This document shows positions 32,134 to 43,250 of a DNA stretch of 64,000 nt, piece by piece (the first letter of the stretch is position 1; every line of letters begins with the position of its first letter). Source of the DNA: Roseovarius sp. (GTDB lineage: Bacteria; Pseudomonadota; Alphaproteobacteria; Rhodobacterales; Rhodobacteraceae); assembly GCF_030373445.1 (NCBI RefSeq), contig NZ_JAUCYU010000009.1, forward strand, positions 1 through 64,000, given 5' to 3'. Below the pieces are notes generated by a model, which saw only the letters and a list, made by a program, of their open reading frames with translations, was not told where the DNA came from and did no database searches. The position numbers were made by a program, and so were the translations under genes.

Positions 32134-32358
32134 ATGAACATGTTGAGCGACCTGTCGATGAAATCGGACGAGGTGCTGCGGGTGGAACTGGAGGAGTTTC
32201 GCCGCCAGCACCGTGACCTCGACGAGGCGATCCACGCGCTCGAGGAGCGCGGCACCAGCGACCGGCTGACCATCAAGCGGCTGAAGCAGCAGAAGCTGCG
32301 CCTGAAGGACCGCATCTCGTGGATCGAGGACAGGCTTTACCCGGACATCATTGCGTAA
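32134..32358 (+). CDS. YdcH-family (DUF465) protein
   Basis: 'LEEFRRQHRDLDEAIHALEERGTSDRLTIKRLKQQKLRLKDRI'. Confidence 0.92.
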   Translation: MNMLSDLSMKSDEVLRVELEEFRRQHRDLDEAIHALEERGTSDRLTIKRLKQQKLRLKDRISWIEDRLYPDIIA

Positions 32359-32418
32359 CGGCAAGTGATCGGTATAGTGCGCGCTCCTGACACCGGGCGG
32401 ATCGCGAGAGGGCGCAGC

Positions 32419-32907
32419 ATGGCCGAAATTTCCGTGGGCATCATCATGGGCAGCCAGTCTGACTGGGCCACGATGAAGAAGGCGGCCGATATCCTGGATG
32501 AGCTGGGGGTGGCCTATGAGGTGAAGATCGTCTCGGCGCATCGCACGCCCGACCGGCTCTGGGAGTACGGCAAGACCGCCGCCGGGCGCGGGCTGAAGGT
32601 GATCATTGCCGGGGCCGGGGGCGCGGCGCATTTGCCGGGGATGATGGCCTCGAAGACGCGCGTGCCGGTGATCGGCGTGCCAGTGCAGACCAAGGCGCTG
32701 TCGGGGGTCGACAGCCTATATTCCATCGTGCAGATGCCCAAGGGCTTCCCGGTGGCGACCATGGCGATCGGCGAGGCCGGGGCGGCCAATGCCGGGCTGA
32801 TGGCGGCGGCGATCCTGGCGAATGGCGATGCGGCGTTGGCAGAGCGGCTAGACGCGTGGCGCGAGGCGCTGTCGGCCTCGATCCCGGAGGAGCCGCAGGA
32901 TGGTTGA
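32419..32907 (+). CDS. purE: 5-(carboxyamino)imidazole ribonucleotide mutase
   Basis: '[40 protein letters not shown]'. Confidence 0.97.
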   Translation: MAEISVGIIMGSQSDWATMKKAADILDELGVAYEVKIVSAHRTPDRLWEYGKTAAGRGLKVIIAGAGGAAHLPGMMASKTRVPVIGVPVQTKALSGVDSLYSIVQMPKGFPVATMAIGEAGAANAGLMAAAILANGDAALAERLDAWREALSASIPEEPQDG

Positions 32908-33979
32908 GGCACTGGCACAGGGCAGCACGATCGGCATTCTCGGTGGCGGACAGCTGGGCCGGATGCTGGCCGTGGCGGCGAGCCGGCTGGGGTTCAAGAC
33001 CTGCATTTTCGAGCCCGGCGGCGATTGCCCGGCGAGTCATGTTTCGAACTATCATTTCCAGAAAGCCTACGAGGATGAAGACGCGCTGCGCGCCTTTGCC
33101 GATGCGGTGGATGTCATCACCTACGAGTTCGAGAACATCCCGACCTCGGCGCTCGATATCCTCGAGCCACTGAAGCCGGTGCGGCCGGGGCGCAATGCGT
33201 TGCGGGTGAGCCAGGACCGGCTGGTGGAAAAGGCGTTCCTGGCCGACCTGGGGTTGAAGACGGCGCCGTTTGCCGCCGTTGACGAGGCCGAGGACCTGGC
33301 CGAGGGGCTGTCGGAGATCGGCTTTCCGGCGATCCTGAAGACGCGGCGTTTCGGCTATGACGGCAAGGGGCAGGCGCGGATCAACGCAGCTTCCGAGGCC
33401 GAAGCGGCGCTGGAGGATATGGCGGGGCAACCCGCGATCCTGGAAGGGTTCGTGAATTTCAGCCACGAGGTGTCGGTGATCGGGGCGCGGGGGCTGGACG
33501 GCTCTGTCGCCTGTTTCGACCCGGGCGAGAACGTGCACGAGGGCGGCATCCTGCGGACCACGACGGTTCCGGCACGGCTGTCGACGAAACAGCGGACGGA
33601 CGCGGTGCTGCTGGCGGGGCAGATCCTCAACAAGCTCGATTACGTGGGCGTGATGGGGGTGGAGCTGTTCGTGACCGAGGCCGGGCTGGTGGTGAACGAG
33701 ATCGCGCCGCGGGTGCATAACTCGGGCCACTGGACGCAGCAGGGCTGTACCATCGACCAGTTCGAGCAGCATATCCGCGCCGTGGCGGGCTGGCCCCTGG
33801 GCGATGGCGGGCGTTATGCCGACGTGGTGATGGAGAACCTGATCGGCGACGACATGAAGAAGGTGCCGGGCGTCGCGCGGGAGGCGGGCGCGGCGCTGCA
33901 TCTCTACGGCAAGGCCGAGGTCAAGCCGGGGCGGAAGATGGGGCATGTGAACCGGATCGTGCCGGCTCGTCCGTCCTGA
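32900..33979 (+). CDS. purK: 5-(carboxyamino)imidazole ribonucleotide synthase
   Basis: '[29 protein letters not shown]'; ATP-grasp; overlaps purE by 8 bp. Confidence 0.96.
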   Translation: MVEALAQGSTIGILGGGQLGRMLAVAASRLGFKTCIFEPGGDCPASHVSNYHFQKAYEDEDALRAFADAVDVITYEFENIPTSALDILEPLKPVRPGRNALRVSQDRLVEKAFLADLGLKTAPFAAVDEAEDLAEGLSEIGFPAILKTRRFGYDGKGQARINAASEAEAALEDMAGQPAILEGFVNFSHEVSVIGARGLDGSVACFDPGENVHEGGILRTTTVPARLSTKQRTDAVLLAGQILNKLDYVGVMGVELFVTEAGLVVNEIAPRVHNSGHWTQQGCTIDQFEQHIRAVAGWPLGDGGRYADVVMENLIGDDMKKVPGVAREAGAALHLYGKAEVKPGRKMGHVNRIVPARPS

Positions 33980-34050
33980 CGGACGGTCTCGCGAGGGGCG
34001 GGCCGAGCGGCTGAGCCTCTGGCCGAGGTGGCGGTCCGGATTGTCGGATT

Positions 34051-34073
34051 TGAGTATTTTTACCAAGAAGAAG
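34051..34073 (+). repeat. Dispersed intergenic motif copy 3 (TGAGTATTTTTACCAAGAAGAAG)
   Basis: Identical over 23 nt to copy 2. Confidence 0.9.
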
Positions 34074-34259
34074 CGATTGGTGGGGCCCGGAACCAAAGCG
34101 CGCCGCGCATCGGATCGCTCCGACGGCGGCGCGCGAAATGCGTGTTTGGTTGCATCTCGTTGGGCGGTCATCGGCTCCCCAGCCCGAACCGCCGAGTCAG
34201 CGTAGGCCGGAAAAGGTTAACGAAAGGTTAGCACGATCCGGGGCCTCCATTGCGGAAGG

Positions 34260-35405
34260 TCAGCCCAGGAACCGCATCGCTGCCTCGCCCCTGAGATGGG
34301 TGATCCGGCCGCCCGAGAACGTGGCGCAGATGTCGCGGGTCGTGGCGTCGAGGATGACGAGATCGGCGCGCTGGCCGGGGGTGAGCCTGCCGCGGTCGTC
34401 GAGGCCCAGCAGGCGGGCCGGGCCGGCGGAGACGAGGGACCATGCGGCGGCGAGGTCGCAGACGCCGCCATCGGCCAGCAGGAAGGCGGCGCGGCGCAGC
34501 GAGGGGTAGTGGTAGTCCGAGGCCAGCGCGTCGCAGAGGCCCATGGCGGCGAGGTCGATGGCGCTGACATTGCCATTATGCGAGCCGCCCCGCACCACGT
34601 TGGGGGCGCCGAGGATGACGCCGTCGCCGGTGGCGCGGGCGGCTTCGGCGGCCTCCTGCGTTTCGGGGAATTCGGCGAGGTGGACGCCCATGGCGTGCCA
34701 CCGGTCGCGCTGGGCTTGGGTGCGGTCGTCATGGCTGCCCATGCGGATGCCTTCGGCGGCGAGGGAGCCGGTGAGGGTTTCGAGGGCGGCGGGCACGTCG
34801 CCCATGCGGGCGTGCAGGCCTTGCATGTATTCGAGATGTTTCTCGGGGTTGCGGCCGATGCGCAGGGCCTGGCCGGTCAGGCGGGGCGGGCGTTTGCCCT
34901 TTTCCAGCGCCTCATGCGGCAGGTGGTCGTTGAAGACGACGTAGGGGATGGCGTAGCGGCGGAGCATGGCCTGCATGGCGTCGTAATCTTCGAGCATGGG
35001 CGTTTCGAAACGGAGCTGCGCGATCAGGGTGGTGTCGAGCCGGGGGCGCACCTCTTCGAGGCCCGAGAAGACGCGCTCGGCGAAGTCGGGCCCGCGCATG
35101 CCGCCCTCCCAGCTGTAGAACTGGGCGAGCACGGCGGTGGTGATGCCGTTGGCCGCAAGCTCCGCCTCGGCCGCGATCAGGCCCTGGCCGATATCCTTCA
35201 TCGCGCCGCGCCTTGGGGCGAGGTGTTTCTCGAACCCGTCGCCATGGGCGTCGACGAGGCCGGGCAGGACGAGGAAGCCGGAGAGGTCGATCTCTCGCGG
35301 CTGGCGCGCGTCGGTGACCTGCCCGCCGGCGAGGTTGAGATCGCTATCTGCCAGCCCGTCGGGCAGCAGCACGCGCGCCCCGGTGAGGCGGAGGGAGAGG
35401 CTCAT
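34260..35405 (-). CDS. phnM: Alpha-D-ribose 1-methylphosphonate 5-triphosphate diphosphatase
   Basis: '[20 protein letters not shown]', '[19 protein letters not shown]', '[15 protein letters not shown]' PhnM motifs. Confidence 0.92.
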   Translation of the reverse strand: MSLSLRLTGARVLLPDGLADSDLNLAGGQVTDARQPREIDLSGFLVLPGLVDAHGDGFEKHLAPRRGAMKDIGQGLIAAEAELAANGITTAVLAQFYSWEGGMRGPDFAERVFSGLEEVRPRLDTTLIAQLRFETPMLEDYDAMQAMLRRYAIPYVVFNDHLPHEALEKGKRPPRLTGQALRIGRNPEKHLEYMQGLHARMGDVPAALETLTGSLAAEGIRMGSHDDRTQAQRDRWHAMGVHLAEFPETQEAAEAARATGDGVILGAPNVVRGGSHNGNVSAIDLAAMGLCDALASDYHYPSLRRAAFLLADGGVCDLAAAWSLVSAGPARLLGLDDRGRLTPGQRADLVILDATTRDICATFSGGRITHLRGEAAMRFLG

Positions 35406-36124
35406 TCGCTGCCGCCCCAGAAGAGGTCGCCCAGGTTCATGGCGTGATCGAAGGCGCCGGTTTCCAGGAACCGGGTGACCTGTGCGATCACCATCGGGTT
35501 GTTCATCATGAAGGTGTGGGTGACGGGCAGCTCGATATGGTCGGCCATCCCCTCCACCCGTGTCGAGGCGACCGAGACCTTGCCGTCATCCGGCCCCTCG
35601 ATCAGGGTCGAGAAATAGGGGTTGAGCGAGCGGGTGCCGGCGATCACGCCGAGCTCGAAATCGACCGGCGGCAGGGTGGCGGGCAGCCCCTCGGCGCCGG
35701 TGACGAGTTCCTGGGCGGCCGGGCCGTTGATCCATTGGAAGAGCTCGACCTCCCCCAGCTCGTCGACCAGTTCCGAGCCCTGGTTGGGGGGGGCCAGCAT
35801 CACCACGCGGCCGAGCCGTTCGGGCCGGTGATCCTGAAGCCAGTAGCGCAGGAGGATGCCGCCCATGGAATGGGTGACGAAATGAACCTCCGTGTCGCCG
35901 CAGACGCGCACGGCGAAGGGGAGGGTTTCTTCCGCGAGCTGTTCGATGGTCTGTTCGGTCGAGGGATAATCGGAGCGGAAGGTGGTGTAGCCCTGTGCCC
36001 GCAGCGCCTCCTCCATCACGATGAACGAGGCCTCGGTGCGGGCGAGCCCGTGCAGCATCACCACGCAATCGGCCAGCGCCGGAGCGGGGAGGAGCAGGGC
36101 AAAGGCGGTGGCAAGCGCTTTCAT
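35402..36124 (-). CDS. Secreted alpha/beta-fold hydrolase (lipase-like)
   Basis: Signal peptide; '[15 protein letters not shown]', '[16 protein letters not shown]' nucleophile elbow GxSxG-like (HSMGG). Confidence 0.85.
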   Translation of the reverse strand: MKALATAFALLLPAPALADCVVMLHGLARTEASFIVMEEALRAQGYTTFRSDYPSTEQTIEQLAEETLPFAVRVCGDTEVHFVTHSMGGILLRYWLQDHRPERLGRVVMLAPPNQGSELVDELGEVELFQWINGPAAQELVTGAEGLPATLPPVDFELGVIAGTRSLNPYFSTLIEGPDDGKVSVASTRVEGMADHIELPVTHTFMMNNPMVIAQVTRFLETGAFDHAMNLGDLFWGGSE

Positions 36125-36190
36125 GGGGATTGAGATATAGCGAACGGCGGCGTTACAACAGCCCCCGATGCGGAATGGAGGGGCGCGGGC

Positions 36191-36628
36191 ATGGTACGTC
36201 TGGCGGTGCGGGCGGTGATCGTCGAGGACGGGCGGCTGTTGCTGGTCAACGCCTATCCCGGCGAGGAAAGCGCGCTGTGGTGCGCGCCGGGCGGCGGGGT
36301 GGAGACGCACAGCTCGCTGGAAGACAACCTTGCGCGCGAGGTGTACGAGGAAACCGGGCTGACCATCTCGTTGGGCGAACCTTGCCTCGTGAACGAGTTT
36401 CATAGCGAGGCGCGGGGGTTCCACCAGGTCGAGATGTTCTTTCGCTGCCGGGTCGAGGCGGGCGAATTGACCGATGAGTGGGAAGACCCCGAGGCGGTCG
36501 TCAACCGGCGGCGGTTCTTCACGCGGGCGGAGCTGGCGGGCATCGCGCTCAAGCCCGACAGCCTGCCGCAGGTCGCCTTCGGGGGCGGGTTTCGGTATGA
36601 TCCGCTGGAGGAGTTGGTGAAACCATGA
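36191..36628 (+). CDS. NUDIX hydrolase
   Basis: '[29 protein letters not shown]' Nudix box. Confidence 0.93.
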   Translation: MVRLAVRAVIVEDGRLLLVNAYPGEESALWCAPGGGVETHSSLEDNLAREVYEETGLTISLGEPCLVNEFHSEARGFHQVEMFFRCRVEAGELTDEWEDPEAVVNRRRFFTRAELAGIALKPDSLPQVAFGGGFRYDPLEELVKP

Positions 36629-37125
36629 ACAAGGCCTTCACGAAAGAGGATGATGGCGGCGGGCCAGAGCGGCTGCCCGACCTGCCGATCAGCCCGCACC
36701 CGAACCACGTCACCCCGAGGGGGCTGGCCCTGCTGAAGGCGCGGGCCGAAGCGCTGGAGGCCGAGGTGGGACGGCTGCGCGCCGGGCAGGAGGAGGCGGG
36801 CGACCTGACCCCGTTGGCGGTGGCCGAGCGGGACTTGCGTTATGTCGAGGCGCGGATATCCAGCGCCATTCTGGTGACCCCGCCCGAGGCGCCGGAGCGG
36901 GTGCAGTTCGGCACCACGGTGACGGTGGTCGACGAGGAGGACCGGGAGGCCAGTTACACCATCGTCGGCGAGGACGAGGCGGAGCCGGAGAAGGGGTTGA
37001 TCACCCATGTTTCGCCGTTGGCCCGCGCGTTGATGGAGGCCGAGCCGGGGGACGTGGTGGATTGGGTGAAGCCAAGCGGCACGGTGGCGCTGGAGGTTCT
37101 GGCGGTGCGTCCGGCGGAGGGCTGA
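36625..37125 (+). CDS. GreA/GreB-family transcription elongation factor-like protein
   Basis: '[23 protein letters not shown] ... [53 protein letters not shown]'. Confidence 0.88.
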   Translation: MNKAFTKEDDGGGPERLPDLPISPHPNHVTPRGLALLKARAEALEAEVGRLRAGQEEAGDLTPLAVAERDLRYVEARISSAILVTPPEAPERVQFGTTVTVVDEEDREASYTIVGEDEAEPEKGLITHVSPLARALMEAEPGDVVDWVKPSGTVALEVLAVRPAEG

Positions 37126-37131
37126 GCCGCC

Positions 37132-37971
37132 TCAGCGGCTGCGCAGGACGGAGACCGCCACGCCGCCGAGGACCAGGACAGAGGCCAGCACGGTCTTCGT
37201 TTCCAGCGTTTCCCCGAGGAAGATCATCCCGCCCGCGATGGCGATCACCGGCACGGTGAGCTGTGCCACTGCCGCTACCGAGGCGTCGAGCCGGGGCAGG
37301 ATGCCGTACCACAGCGCATATCCCATGCCGGAGGTGACCGCGCCCGACAGGACGGCAAGCGCCACGCCCGGCATGGTCACGTCGATCGCGCCGACGGGCA
37401 GGGCGAGGCCGATCACCACGCCCACCGGGGTGGCGAGGATGAAGTTCGCTGCCGTCGCCTGAAGCGCATCGTCGGCCCGGCGCCCGGCCAGCGAGTAGAT
37501 GCCCCAGCCGACACCCGCCGCGGCCATGAAAAGCCCGTGGCGGACGCTCACCTGCACCGGGCCCGCGGGCCAGAGGAGCCAGGCGAGCCCCGCCAGCGCC
37601 AGCGCTGCGCCGATCCAGCGGCGGGCCGGCATCGCCTCGTGCGCCAGAAGGCCGCCCGCGAACATGGTCACCTGCACCGTGCCGAAGAGGATCAGCGCGC
37701 CGAGCCCGGCGTCGAGCACGCCGTAGGCCAGAGAGAACCCGTACATGTAGACCAGCAGCGCCAGCATCCCCGCCGCCCGCGCCGGCCCGCCCAGCCGCAA
37801 CCCGCCGCGCAGGATGACGCAGAGCCCGGCCAGCATCACCGCCCCGGCAAACAGGCGTATCGTGCCGAAATCGGTGGGGCCGATATGCCCGCCCGCCAGC
37901 GCCATCCGGTTGAGGATCGAGTTGGCCGCGAAGGCCACCATCGTCAGCGCGGTGAGCAGGAGGAGCCGCAT
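37132..37971 (-). CDS. EamA/DMT-family transporter
   Basis: Multiple TMs; 'VAAVAQLTVPVIAIAGGMIFLGETL' EamA motif; start ATG 37971. Confidence 0.88.
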   Translation of the reverse strand: MRLLLLTALTMVAFAANSILNRMALAGGHIGPTDFGTIRLFAGAVMLAGLCVILRGGLRLGGPARAAGMLALLVYMYGFSLAYGVLDAGLGALILFGTVQVTMFAGGLLAHEAMPARRWIGAALALAGLAWLLWPAGPVQVSVRHGLFMAAAGVGWGIYSLAGRRADDALQATAANFILATPVGVVIGLALPVGAIDVTMPGVALAVLSGAVTSGMGYALWYGILPRLDASVAAVAQLTVPVIAIAGGMIFLGETLETKTVLASVLVLGGVAVSVLRSR

Positions 37972-38462
37972 CAGAGGCCGTTGAACGGCTTGGGATAGCG
38001 CAGGGCCTGCGCCGGGGAAGCCTCGCCCGGCCCGGCCAGCAGCGTGTGCTCGAGCGGGTAGGGCGAGGTGAGGTATGCGGCGCGGTCCTTGCGGAAGCCG
38101 GCCTTTTCGTAGAATTCCTCCTGCCCCAGGACGACCACGTACTGCCCTGTCAGTCGCGCCCATTCGGCCAGTTGCCCGATCATCCGGCGGCCATGGCCGT
38201 GGCCTTGCAGATCGGGCGCGATGGCGACGGGGGCAAGGCACAGCCAGCCTTTCGGCGCACGGAACGGGGACAGGGCGTAGTAGCCGATGACCCGCTCGCC
38301 CATCGGCAGCACCATCTCGCCCGCCATGTCGCCGGATTTGCGCAGCGCGTCCACCAACCGGCTTTCGTCACGGCCGCCGAAGGCCGCGTCCAGCAGGTCG
38401 CGCACGGCGTCCTCCTCTCCCGGCTGCATCGGCCGGGTGAAGCCGGGGAAGGCGGGCGTCAC
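37971..38462 (-). CDS. GNAT-family N-acetyltransferase
   Basis: 'LAPVAIAPDLQGHGHGRRMIGQLAEWAR' acetyl-CoA-binding motif. Confidence 0.9.
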   Translation of the reverse strand: MTPAFPGFTRPMQPGEEDAVRDLLDAAFGGRDESRLVDALRKSGDMAGEMVLPMGERVIGYYALSPFRAPKGWLCLAPVAIAPDLQGHGHGRRMIGQLAEWARLTGQYVVVLGQEEFYEKAGFRKDRAAYLTSPYPLEHTLLAGPGEASPAQALRYPKPFNGL

Positions 38463-39406
38463 GGCCGGCCTGCCATGTCGGTGAAGCCGGGCGTGCCGAG
38501 ATCCTCGGGGTGGGCCTCGAGGTGCTTGCGCTTGATCCCGTCGGACATGGTTCGAGAGCCGTCATGGCTCCAGCCCGGGGGCATCACGCAATACATCAGC
38601 CGGTCGCGCATGGTCAGGCCCGGCTGCGTGGCGTCGCGCCAGATCGCCACCCATTCGTGGAAGGCCACGCGCAGCGGGTTGAAGGTGCCGATATTGTGGA
38701 CGAGGCCGTAATCGACCTTTTCCTTCTCGTATTCGGGCACGAAGGTGCCGAACAGCTTGTCCCAGACGATGAAGACCCCGGCATAGTTGGCATCGAGGTA
38801 ACGCGGGTTGCGGCCGTGATGCACGCGGTGGTGGCTGGGCGTGTTCATCACCGCCTCGAACCAGCGGGGCATCCGCCCGATCGCCTCGGTATGGATCCAG
38901 AACTGGTAGATCAGGTTCAGCCCGCCGCAGAACAGCACCATCGCCGGGTGGAACCCCAGAAGGATCAGTGGCGCGCGCACGAGCATCATGAAGGTGAAGG
39001 TGCCCGTCCATGTCTGGCGCAGGGCGGTGGTGAGGTTGTAATGCTGGCTGGAATGGTGGTTCACGTGGCTGGCCCAGACCCAGCGGATGCGGTGGCCGAA
39101 GCGGTGGACCCAGTAATAGCGCAGGTCGTCGAGCACGAAGCACAGCAGCACCACCCAGATGCTGGTGCCGAGGTCGAGCGGCGTGATTTCCCACAGGACC
39201 ATGAAGAAGCCGTAGGCGACGAAGCCCAGCACGATGCCCGAGGCGACGTTACCCGCCCCCATCAGCAGCGAGGTCAGCGCGTCGCGCGTCTCGTACCGGC
39301 CACCGCGGCGCTTGATCATGATCCAGACCAGCTCGGCCAGGATGGCGGCGATGAAGAAGGGTACGGCGAAGTTCACCACGTCCGGATAGGTCAGGTCTTC
39401 GGTCAT
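38459..39406 (-). CDS. Sterol desaturase / fatty acid hydroxylase family protein
   Basis: Histidine motifs 'YYWVHRFGHR', 'HVNHHSSQHYN', 'HRVHHGRN'; TM segments. Confidence 0.92.
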   Translation of the reverse strand: MTEDLTYPDVVNFAVPFFIAAILAELVWIMIKRRGGRYETRDALTSLLMGAGNVASGIVLGFVAYGFFMVLWEITPLDLGTSIWVVLLCFVLDDLRYYWVHRFGHRIRWVWASHVNHHSSQHYNLTTALRQTWTGTFTFMMLVRAPLILLGFHPAMVLFCGGLNLIYQFWIHTEAIGRMPRWFEAVMNTPSHHRVHHGRNPRYLDANYAGVFIVWDKLFGTFVPEYEKEKVDYGLVHNIGTFNPLRVAFHEWVAIWRDATQPGLTMRDRLMYCVMPPGWSHDGSRTMSDGIKRKHLEAHPEDLGTPGFTDMAGRP

Positions 39407-39801
39407 GCGTTTTCCTTCCTCTCCATCAGGGTCGGCCAGAGTTCGGCCTCGTCATCCTCCAGCCGGAGCCGGATACGGGGGGCGGCGAAATCCGGCAGGT
39501 CGATGCGCAGCCCGTCCCCGGTGCGACGGATGTCGGCGCCGTTCAGGAAACGGGCGGTCGTGTCCATCCCCATCGGCCAGACCACCCCCGCGCCGTGCGC
39601 CGTCTCGATCAGCGCGGCGTGGCGGTCATGGCTCAGGATCACCCGCGTCGGCGGGGTGCCGGGATATTCCCGCAGCCACGCGCGCCGGGCGGCGTCCTCA
39701 TCCTCGAACCGGGCCAGTTCCGACCGCCCAAGCATATGCAGCAGGATCACGACCCCGGCAATGCCGATGACGACCATTGGCAGAAGTATCTGAAGCGGCA
39801 T
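39403..39801 (-). CDS. Hypothetical single-TM protein
   Basis: MPLQILLPMVVIGIAGVVILLHML N-terminal TM; overlaps hydroxylase gene by 4 bp. Confidence 0.7.
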   Translation of the reverse strand: MPLQILLPMVVIGIAGVVILLHMLGRSELARFEDEDAARRAWLREYPGTPPTRVILSHDRHAALIETAHGAGVVWPMGMDTTARFLNGADIRRTGDGLRIDLPDFAAPRIRLRLEDDEAELWPTLMERKENA

Positions 39802-39870
39802 GTGTCCTCCCGGCCCCCTCGCACCCAAGTAAGCCAAATGCCGGGCGCGCTTGTCAAAGGGGGCGTGGCG

Positions 39871-40785
39871 TCACATCGGTTGCGAGGGGGGCACCGGCGG
39901 CGGCGATTTCTTCAGGCGCGCCTCGCGCCATGCCAGGAGCCCCGCGCCGCACAGGATGATCGCCGCGCCGGTCAGCGACACTGCGTCGGGGATGACGCCG
40001 AAGACAAGCGCGTCGTAGATCGATGCAAAGACCAGCGCGGCATAGAAGAAGGGCGCTACGAAGCTGGCATCGGCCCGCGCCATGGCGTTGACGAAACAGG
40101 CCTGCGCCGCGGCCATCAGCACCCCGATCGCGGCCAGCGCCAGCCACTGCCGTGGCTCGGGCCATTGCCAGACGAAGGCGGCCGCGGCGGCCGAGATCAG
40201 CAGGCCGATGACATTGTTGATCAGCAGGATCTGCACCGGCCCCTCGTGCCGGGAGAGCCGCTTGATCAGGATTATCTCGGAGCCCAGCAACATCGCCGCC
40301 CCCAGTGCGAGCAATGCCCCCAGTTCCACCACCCCGCCGCCCGGCCGGGTCAGGATGGCGGCGCCCAGAAGCGCGATCGCTGCCGCGCTCCAGCGGATGC
40401 GGCCCACGGTTTCGCCCAGCAGCGGAATGGCCAGCATCATCGCGAAGACCGGGTTGAGGAAGCTGATCGCGGTAGCGTCGCTCAGCGGGATGAAGGCGGC
40501 CGCCGCGAACATCAGCGTCACCCCGCCCCAGCCGAGGCCCGAGCGCACGGTATGCAGCTTCAGGTCGGGCCGGGTGAAGCGCGGGCGCATCACCGCCGTG
40601 ACCGCGCCGATGGCGAGGAAGGCGAACAGGAACCGCCCGTTGGAGACCTGCAGCGCGTGCATCTCGAGCCCCAGCGCGCCGGTGCCGAGCGCCTTGGCAA
40701 GAAGCGTGGTGGCCGCGGCGAACGCGGCCGCGCAGAGGGTCAGCAGGGCGGCAAGCGCCGGGTTCTGGTCGCGCGGGGTGAACAT
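39871..40785 (-). CDS. EamA/DMT-family transporter
   Basis: Ten-TM-like hydrophobic profile; 'FIPLSDATAISFLNPVFAMMLAIPLLGETVG'. Confidence 0.9.
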   Translation of the reverse strand: MFTPRDQNPALAALLTLCAAAFAAATTLLAKALGTGALGLEMHALQVSNGRFLFAFLAIGAVTAVMRPRFTRPDLKLHTVRSGLGWGGVTLMFAAAAFIPLSDATAISFLNPVFAMMLAIPLLGETVGRIRWSAAAIALLGAAILTRPGGGVVELGALLALGAAMLLGSEIILIKRLSRHEGPVQILLINNVIGLLISAAAAAFVWQWPEPRQWLALAAIGVLMAAAQACFVNAMARADASFVAPFFYAALVFASIYDALVFGVIPDAVSLTGAAIILCGAGLLAWREARLKKSPPPVPPSQPM

Positions 40786-41054
40786 GGGCGGGGCTTCGCG
40801 CGAAATGCCGGAAGGGTCCAGAGGCGAAATTGTGCGCGGTACAAGTTTTCGCTTTCCCTTGCGGCAGTCGGGCGGTATGACCGCGGCCATGATCGCACGC
40901 CCCGCATACGCTGCCACCCGACGCCGACGCACCCGCGCCTGACGTCCGCCCGCGTTCGATCCCCGGCGCCCGACAATCGCGCCATTCCCACATCGCATTT
41001 GACTCATGGGCCCGCCTGAGCAATCAAAGGGCCTCCATATCAGAGGATATCGCC

Positions 41055-42248
41055 ATGATCCCGTCCGTTCTGCCGACCTACAACCGCGCGCCGCTCTCCT
41101 TCGCGAAGGGCGAGGGCAGCTGGCTGATCGAGGATAACGGGCGCCGATTCCTCGACCTCGGTTCCGGCATCGCGGTGAACGCGCTGGGCCATGCGCACCC
41201 CGATCTTGTGGCCGCGTTGACCGAGCAGGCGGGCAAGCTGTGGCATACCTCGAACCTCTACCAGATCCCGCAGCAGCAGGCGCTGGCCGACAAGCTGGTG
41301 GCCGCTACCTTCGCCGATACCGTCTTCTTCACCAATTCCGGCACCGAAAGCTGTGAGCTGGCGGTCAAGATGGCGCGCAAGTATTTCTACGAGAAGGGCC
41401 AACCCGAGAAGGTCGAGATCATCGGCTTCGAGGGCTCGTTCCACGGCCGCTCCTCTGCCGGTATCGCCGCCGCCGGGTCCGAGAAGATGACCAAGGGCTT
41501 CGGCCCCCTGCTGCCGGGGTTCCGTCACGTGGCGTGGGACGACCCGGAGGCACTTAAGGCCGCGATCACCGACGAGACCGCCGCAATCCTGATCGAGCCG
41601 GTGCAGGGCGAGGGCGGCATCCGCCCGCTCTCCGACCAGGCGCTGCGTGACCTGCGGGCGCTGTGCGACGAGCACGGGTTGTTGCTGATCCTCGACGAGG
41701 TGCAGTGCGGCATGGGCCGGACGGGCAAGCTTTTCGCCCATGAATGGGCCGGCATCAGGCCGGATATCATGATGGTCGCCAAGGGCATCGGCGGGGGCTT
41801 CCCGCTGGGCGCCGTGCTGGCCACCGAGGAGGCCGCCTCGGGCATGACCGCGGGTACCCATGGCTCGACCTATGGCGGCAACCCGCTGGGCTGTGCCGTG
41901 GGCAACGCGGTGATGGATCACGTGGCCGACCCGGCCTTCCTCGACGAGGTGAACCGCAAGGCGGGGCTTCTGCGCCAGAAGCTCGAAGGGCTTGTCGGAA
42001 GTCACCCGGAGGTGTTCGAGGAGGTGCGCGGATCGGGCCTGATGCTGGGGCTGAAGTGCAAGGCGCTGAATGCCGACGTGGTCAAGGCCGGCTATGACGC
42101 GGAGGTCATCACCGTGCCGGCCGCCGACAACGTCATCCGCCTTTTGCCGCCGCTCAACATATCCGAGGACGAGATCGCCGAGGCCGTCAACCGGCTGGAT
42201 GCCGCTGCCACCGGGATCGAGCTCACCGTGGCCAAGCAGACCGCCTGA
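41055..42248 (+). CDS. argD: Acetylornithine transaminase / aspartate aminotransferase family
   Basis: '[46 protein letters not shown]'; directly upstream of argF. Confidence 0.95.
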   Translation: MIPSVLPTYNRAPLSFAKGEGSWLIEDNGRRFLDLGSGIAVNALGHAHPDLVAALTEQAGKLWHTSNLYQIPQQQALADKLVAATFADTVFFTNSGTESCELAVKMARKYFYEKGQPEKVEIIGFEGSFHGRSSAGIAAAGSEKMTKGFGPLLPGFRHVAWDDPEALKAAITDETAAILIEPVQGEGGIRPLSDQALRDLRALCDEHGLLLILDEVQCGMGRTGKLFAHEWAGIRPDIMMVAKGIGGGFPLGAVLATEEAASGMTAGTHGSTYGGNPLGCAVGNAVMDHVADPAFLDEVNRKAGLLRQKLEGLVGSHPEVFEEVRGSGLMLGLKCKALNADVVKAGYDAEVITVPAADNVIRLLPPLNISEDEIAEAVNRLDAAATGIELTVAKQTA

Positions 42249-42250
42249 CT

Positions 42251-42272
42251 TTCACTTTTCCAGAAATACTCC
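42251..42272 (-). repeat. Dispersed intergenic motif copy 4, degenerate (GGAGTATTTCTGGAAAAGTGAA)
   Basis: GGAGTATTT core kept; purine-rich tail degenerate. Confidence 0.65.
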
Positions 42273-42278
42273 GGGGGT

Positions 42279-42296
42279 CCGGGGGCTGGCCCCCGG
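42279..42296. repeat. Perfect 8-bp inverted repeat CCGGGGGC-TG-GCCCCCGG between argD and argF
   Basis: Read directly; next to a copy of the GAGTATTT motif. Confidence 0.85.
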
Positions 42297-42323
42297 TTCT
42301 GCCATTAGACAAGAGAAACCGCC

Positions 42324-43250
42324 ATGAACGATTTCCTCGATATCCACAAAACCGACTCCGCCGACCTTCGGCAGATCCTCGACCAGGCGAGCGCCATGAA
42401 GACCGCCCGCGCCGGTCGGCTTCGGGGCGCGCCCGATGACGACCAGCCGCTCAAGGACCGGATGGTTGCCCTCATCTTCGAGAAACCCTCGACCCGGACG
42501 CGCGTCAGCTTCGACGTGGGCGTGCGCCAGATGGGCGGGCAGACCATGCTGCTGTCGGGCGCCGAGATGCAGCTGGGCCATGGCGAGACCATCGCCGACA
42601 CCGCCCGCGTGCTCAGCCGCTACGTCGACCTGATCATGATCCGGACCTTCGACGAATCCGTGCTGATGGAGATGGCGGAATATGCCGACGTGCCGGTGAT
42701 CAACGGGCTGACCGACCGCACCCACCCCTGCCAGATCATGGCCGACGTGCTGACCTTCGAAGAGCATCGCGGGCCGATCGACGGCAAGAAGGTGGTGTGG
42801 TCGGGCGACGGCAACAACGTCTGCGCCTCCTTCCTGCATGCCGCCGCGCAGTTCGGTTTCGACCTGACCTTCACCGGCCCCGCCCAGCTTGACCCCGAGG
42901 ACGAGTTCGTGGGCCTGGCCCGCAAGGCAGGCCGCAAGATCACCATCGAGCGCGACCCCTACAAGGCGGTCGAGGGTGCCGACCTGATCGTTGCCGATAC
43001 CTGGGTGTCGATGCATGACAGCCAGTCCACCAAGGAGCGGCGCCACAACATGCTGCGGCCCTACCAGGTGAACGAGGACCTGATGGCACATGCCAAGCCA
43101 GATGCCCTCTTCATGCATTGCCTTCCCGCCCACCGCGAGGAGGAGGTGACCAGCGCGGTCATGGACGGGCCGCAATCGGTGATCTGGGACGAGGCCGAGA
43201 ACCGGCTACATGCGCAGAAGGCGATCATGCGGTGGTGCCTGGGCGTGTGA
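42324..43250 (+). CDS. argF: Ornithine carbamoyltransferase
   Basis: '[21 protein letters not shown]', '[11 protein letters not shown]', '[12 protein letters not shown]'. Confidence 0.97.
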   Translation: MNDFLDIHKTDSADLRQILDQASAMKTARAGRLRGAPDDDQPLKDRMVALIFEKPSTRTRVSFDVGVRQMGGQTMLLSGAEMQLGHGETIADTARVLSRYVDLIMIRTFDESVLMEMAEYADVPVINGLTDRTHPCQIMADVLTFEEHRGPIDGKKVVWSGDGNNVCASFLHAAAQFGFDLTFTGPAQLDPEDEFVGLARKAGRKITIERDPYKAVEGADLIVADTWVSMHDSQSTKERRHNMLRPYQVNEDLMAHAKPDALFMHCLPAHREEEVTSAVMDGPQSVIWDEAENRLHAQKAIMRWCLGV

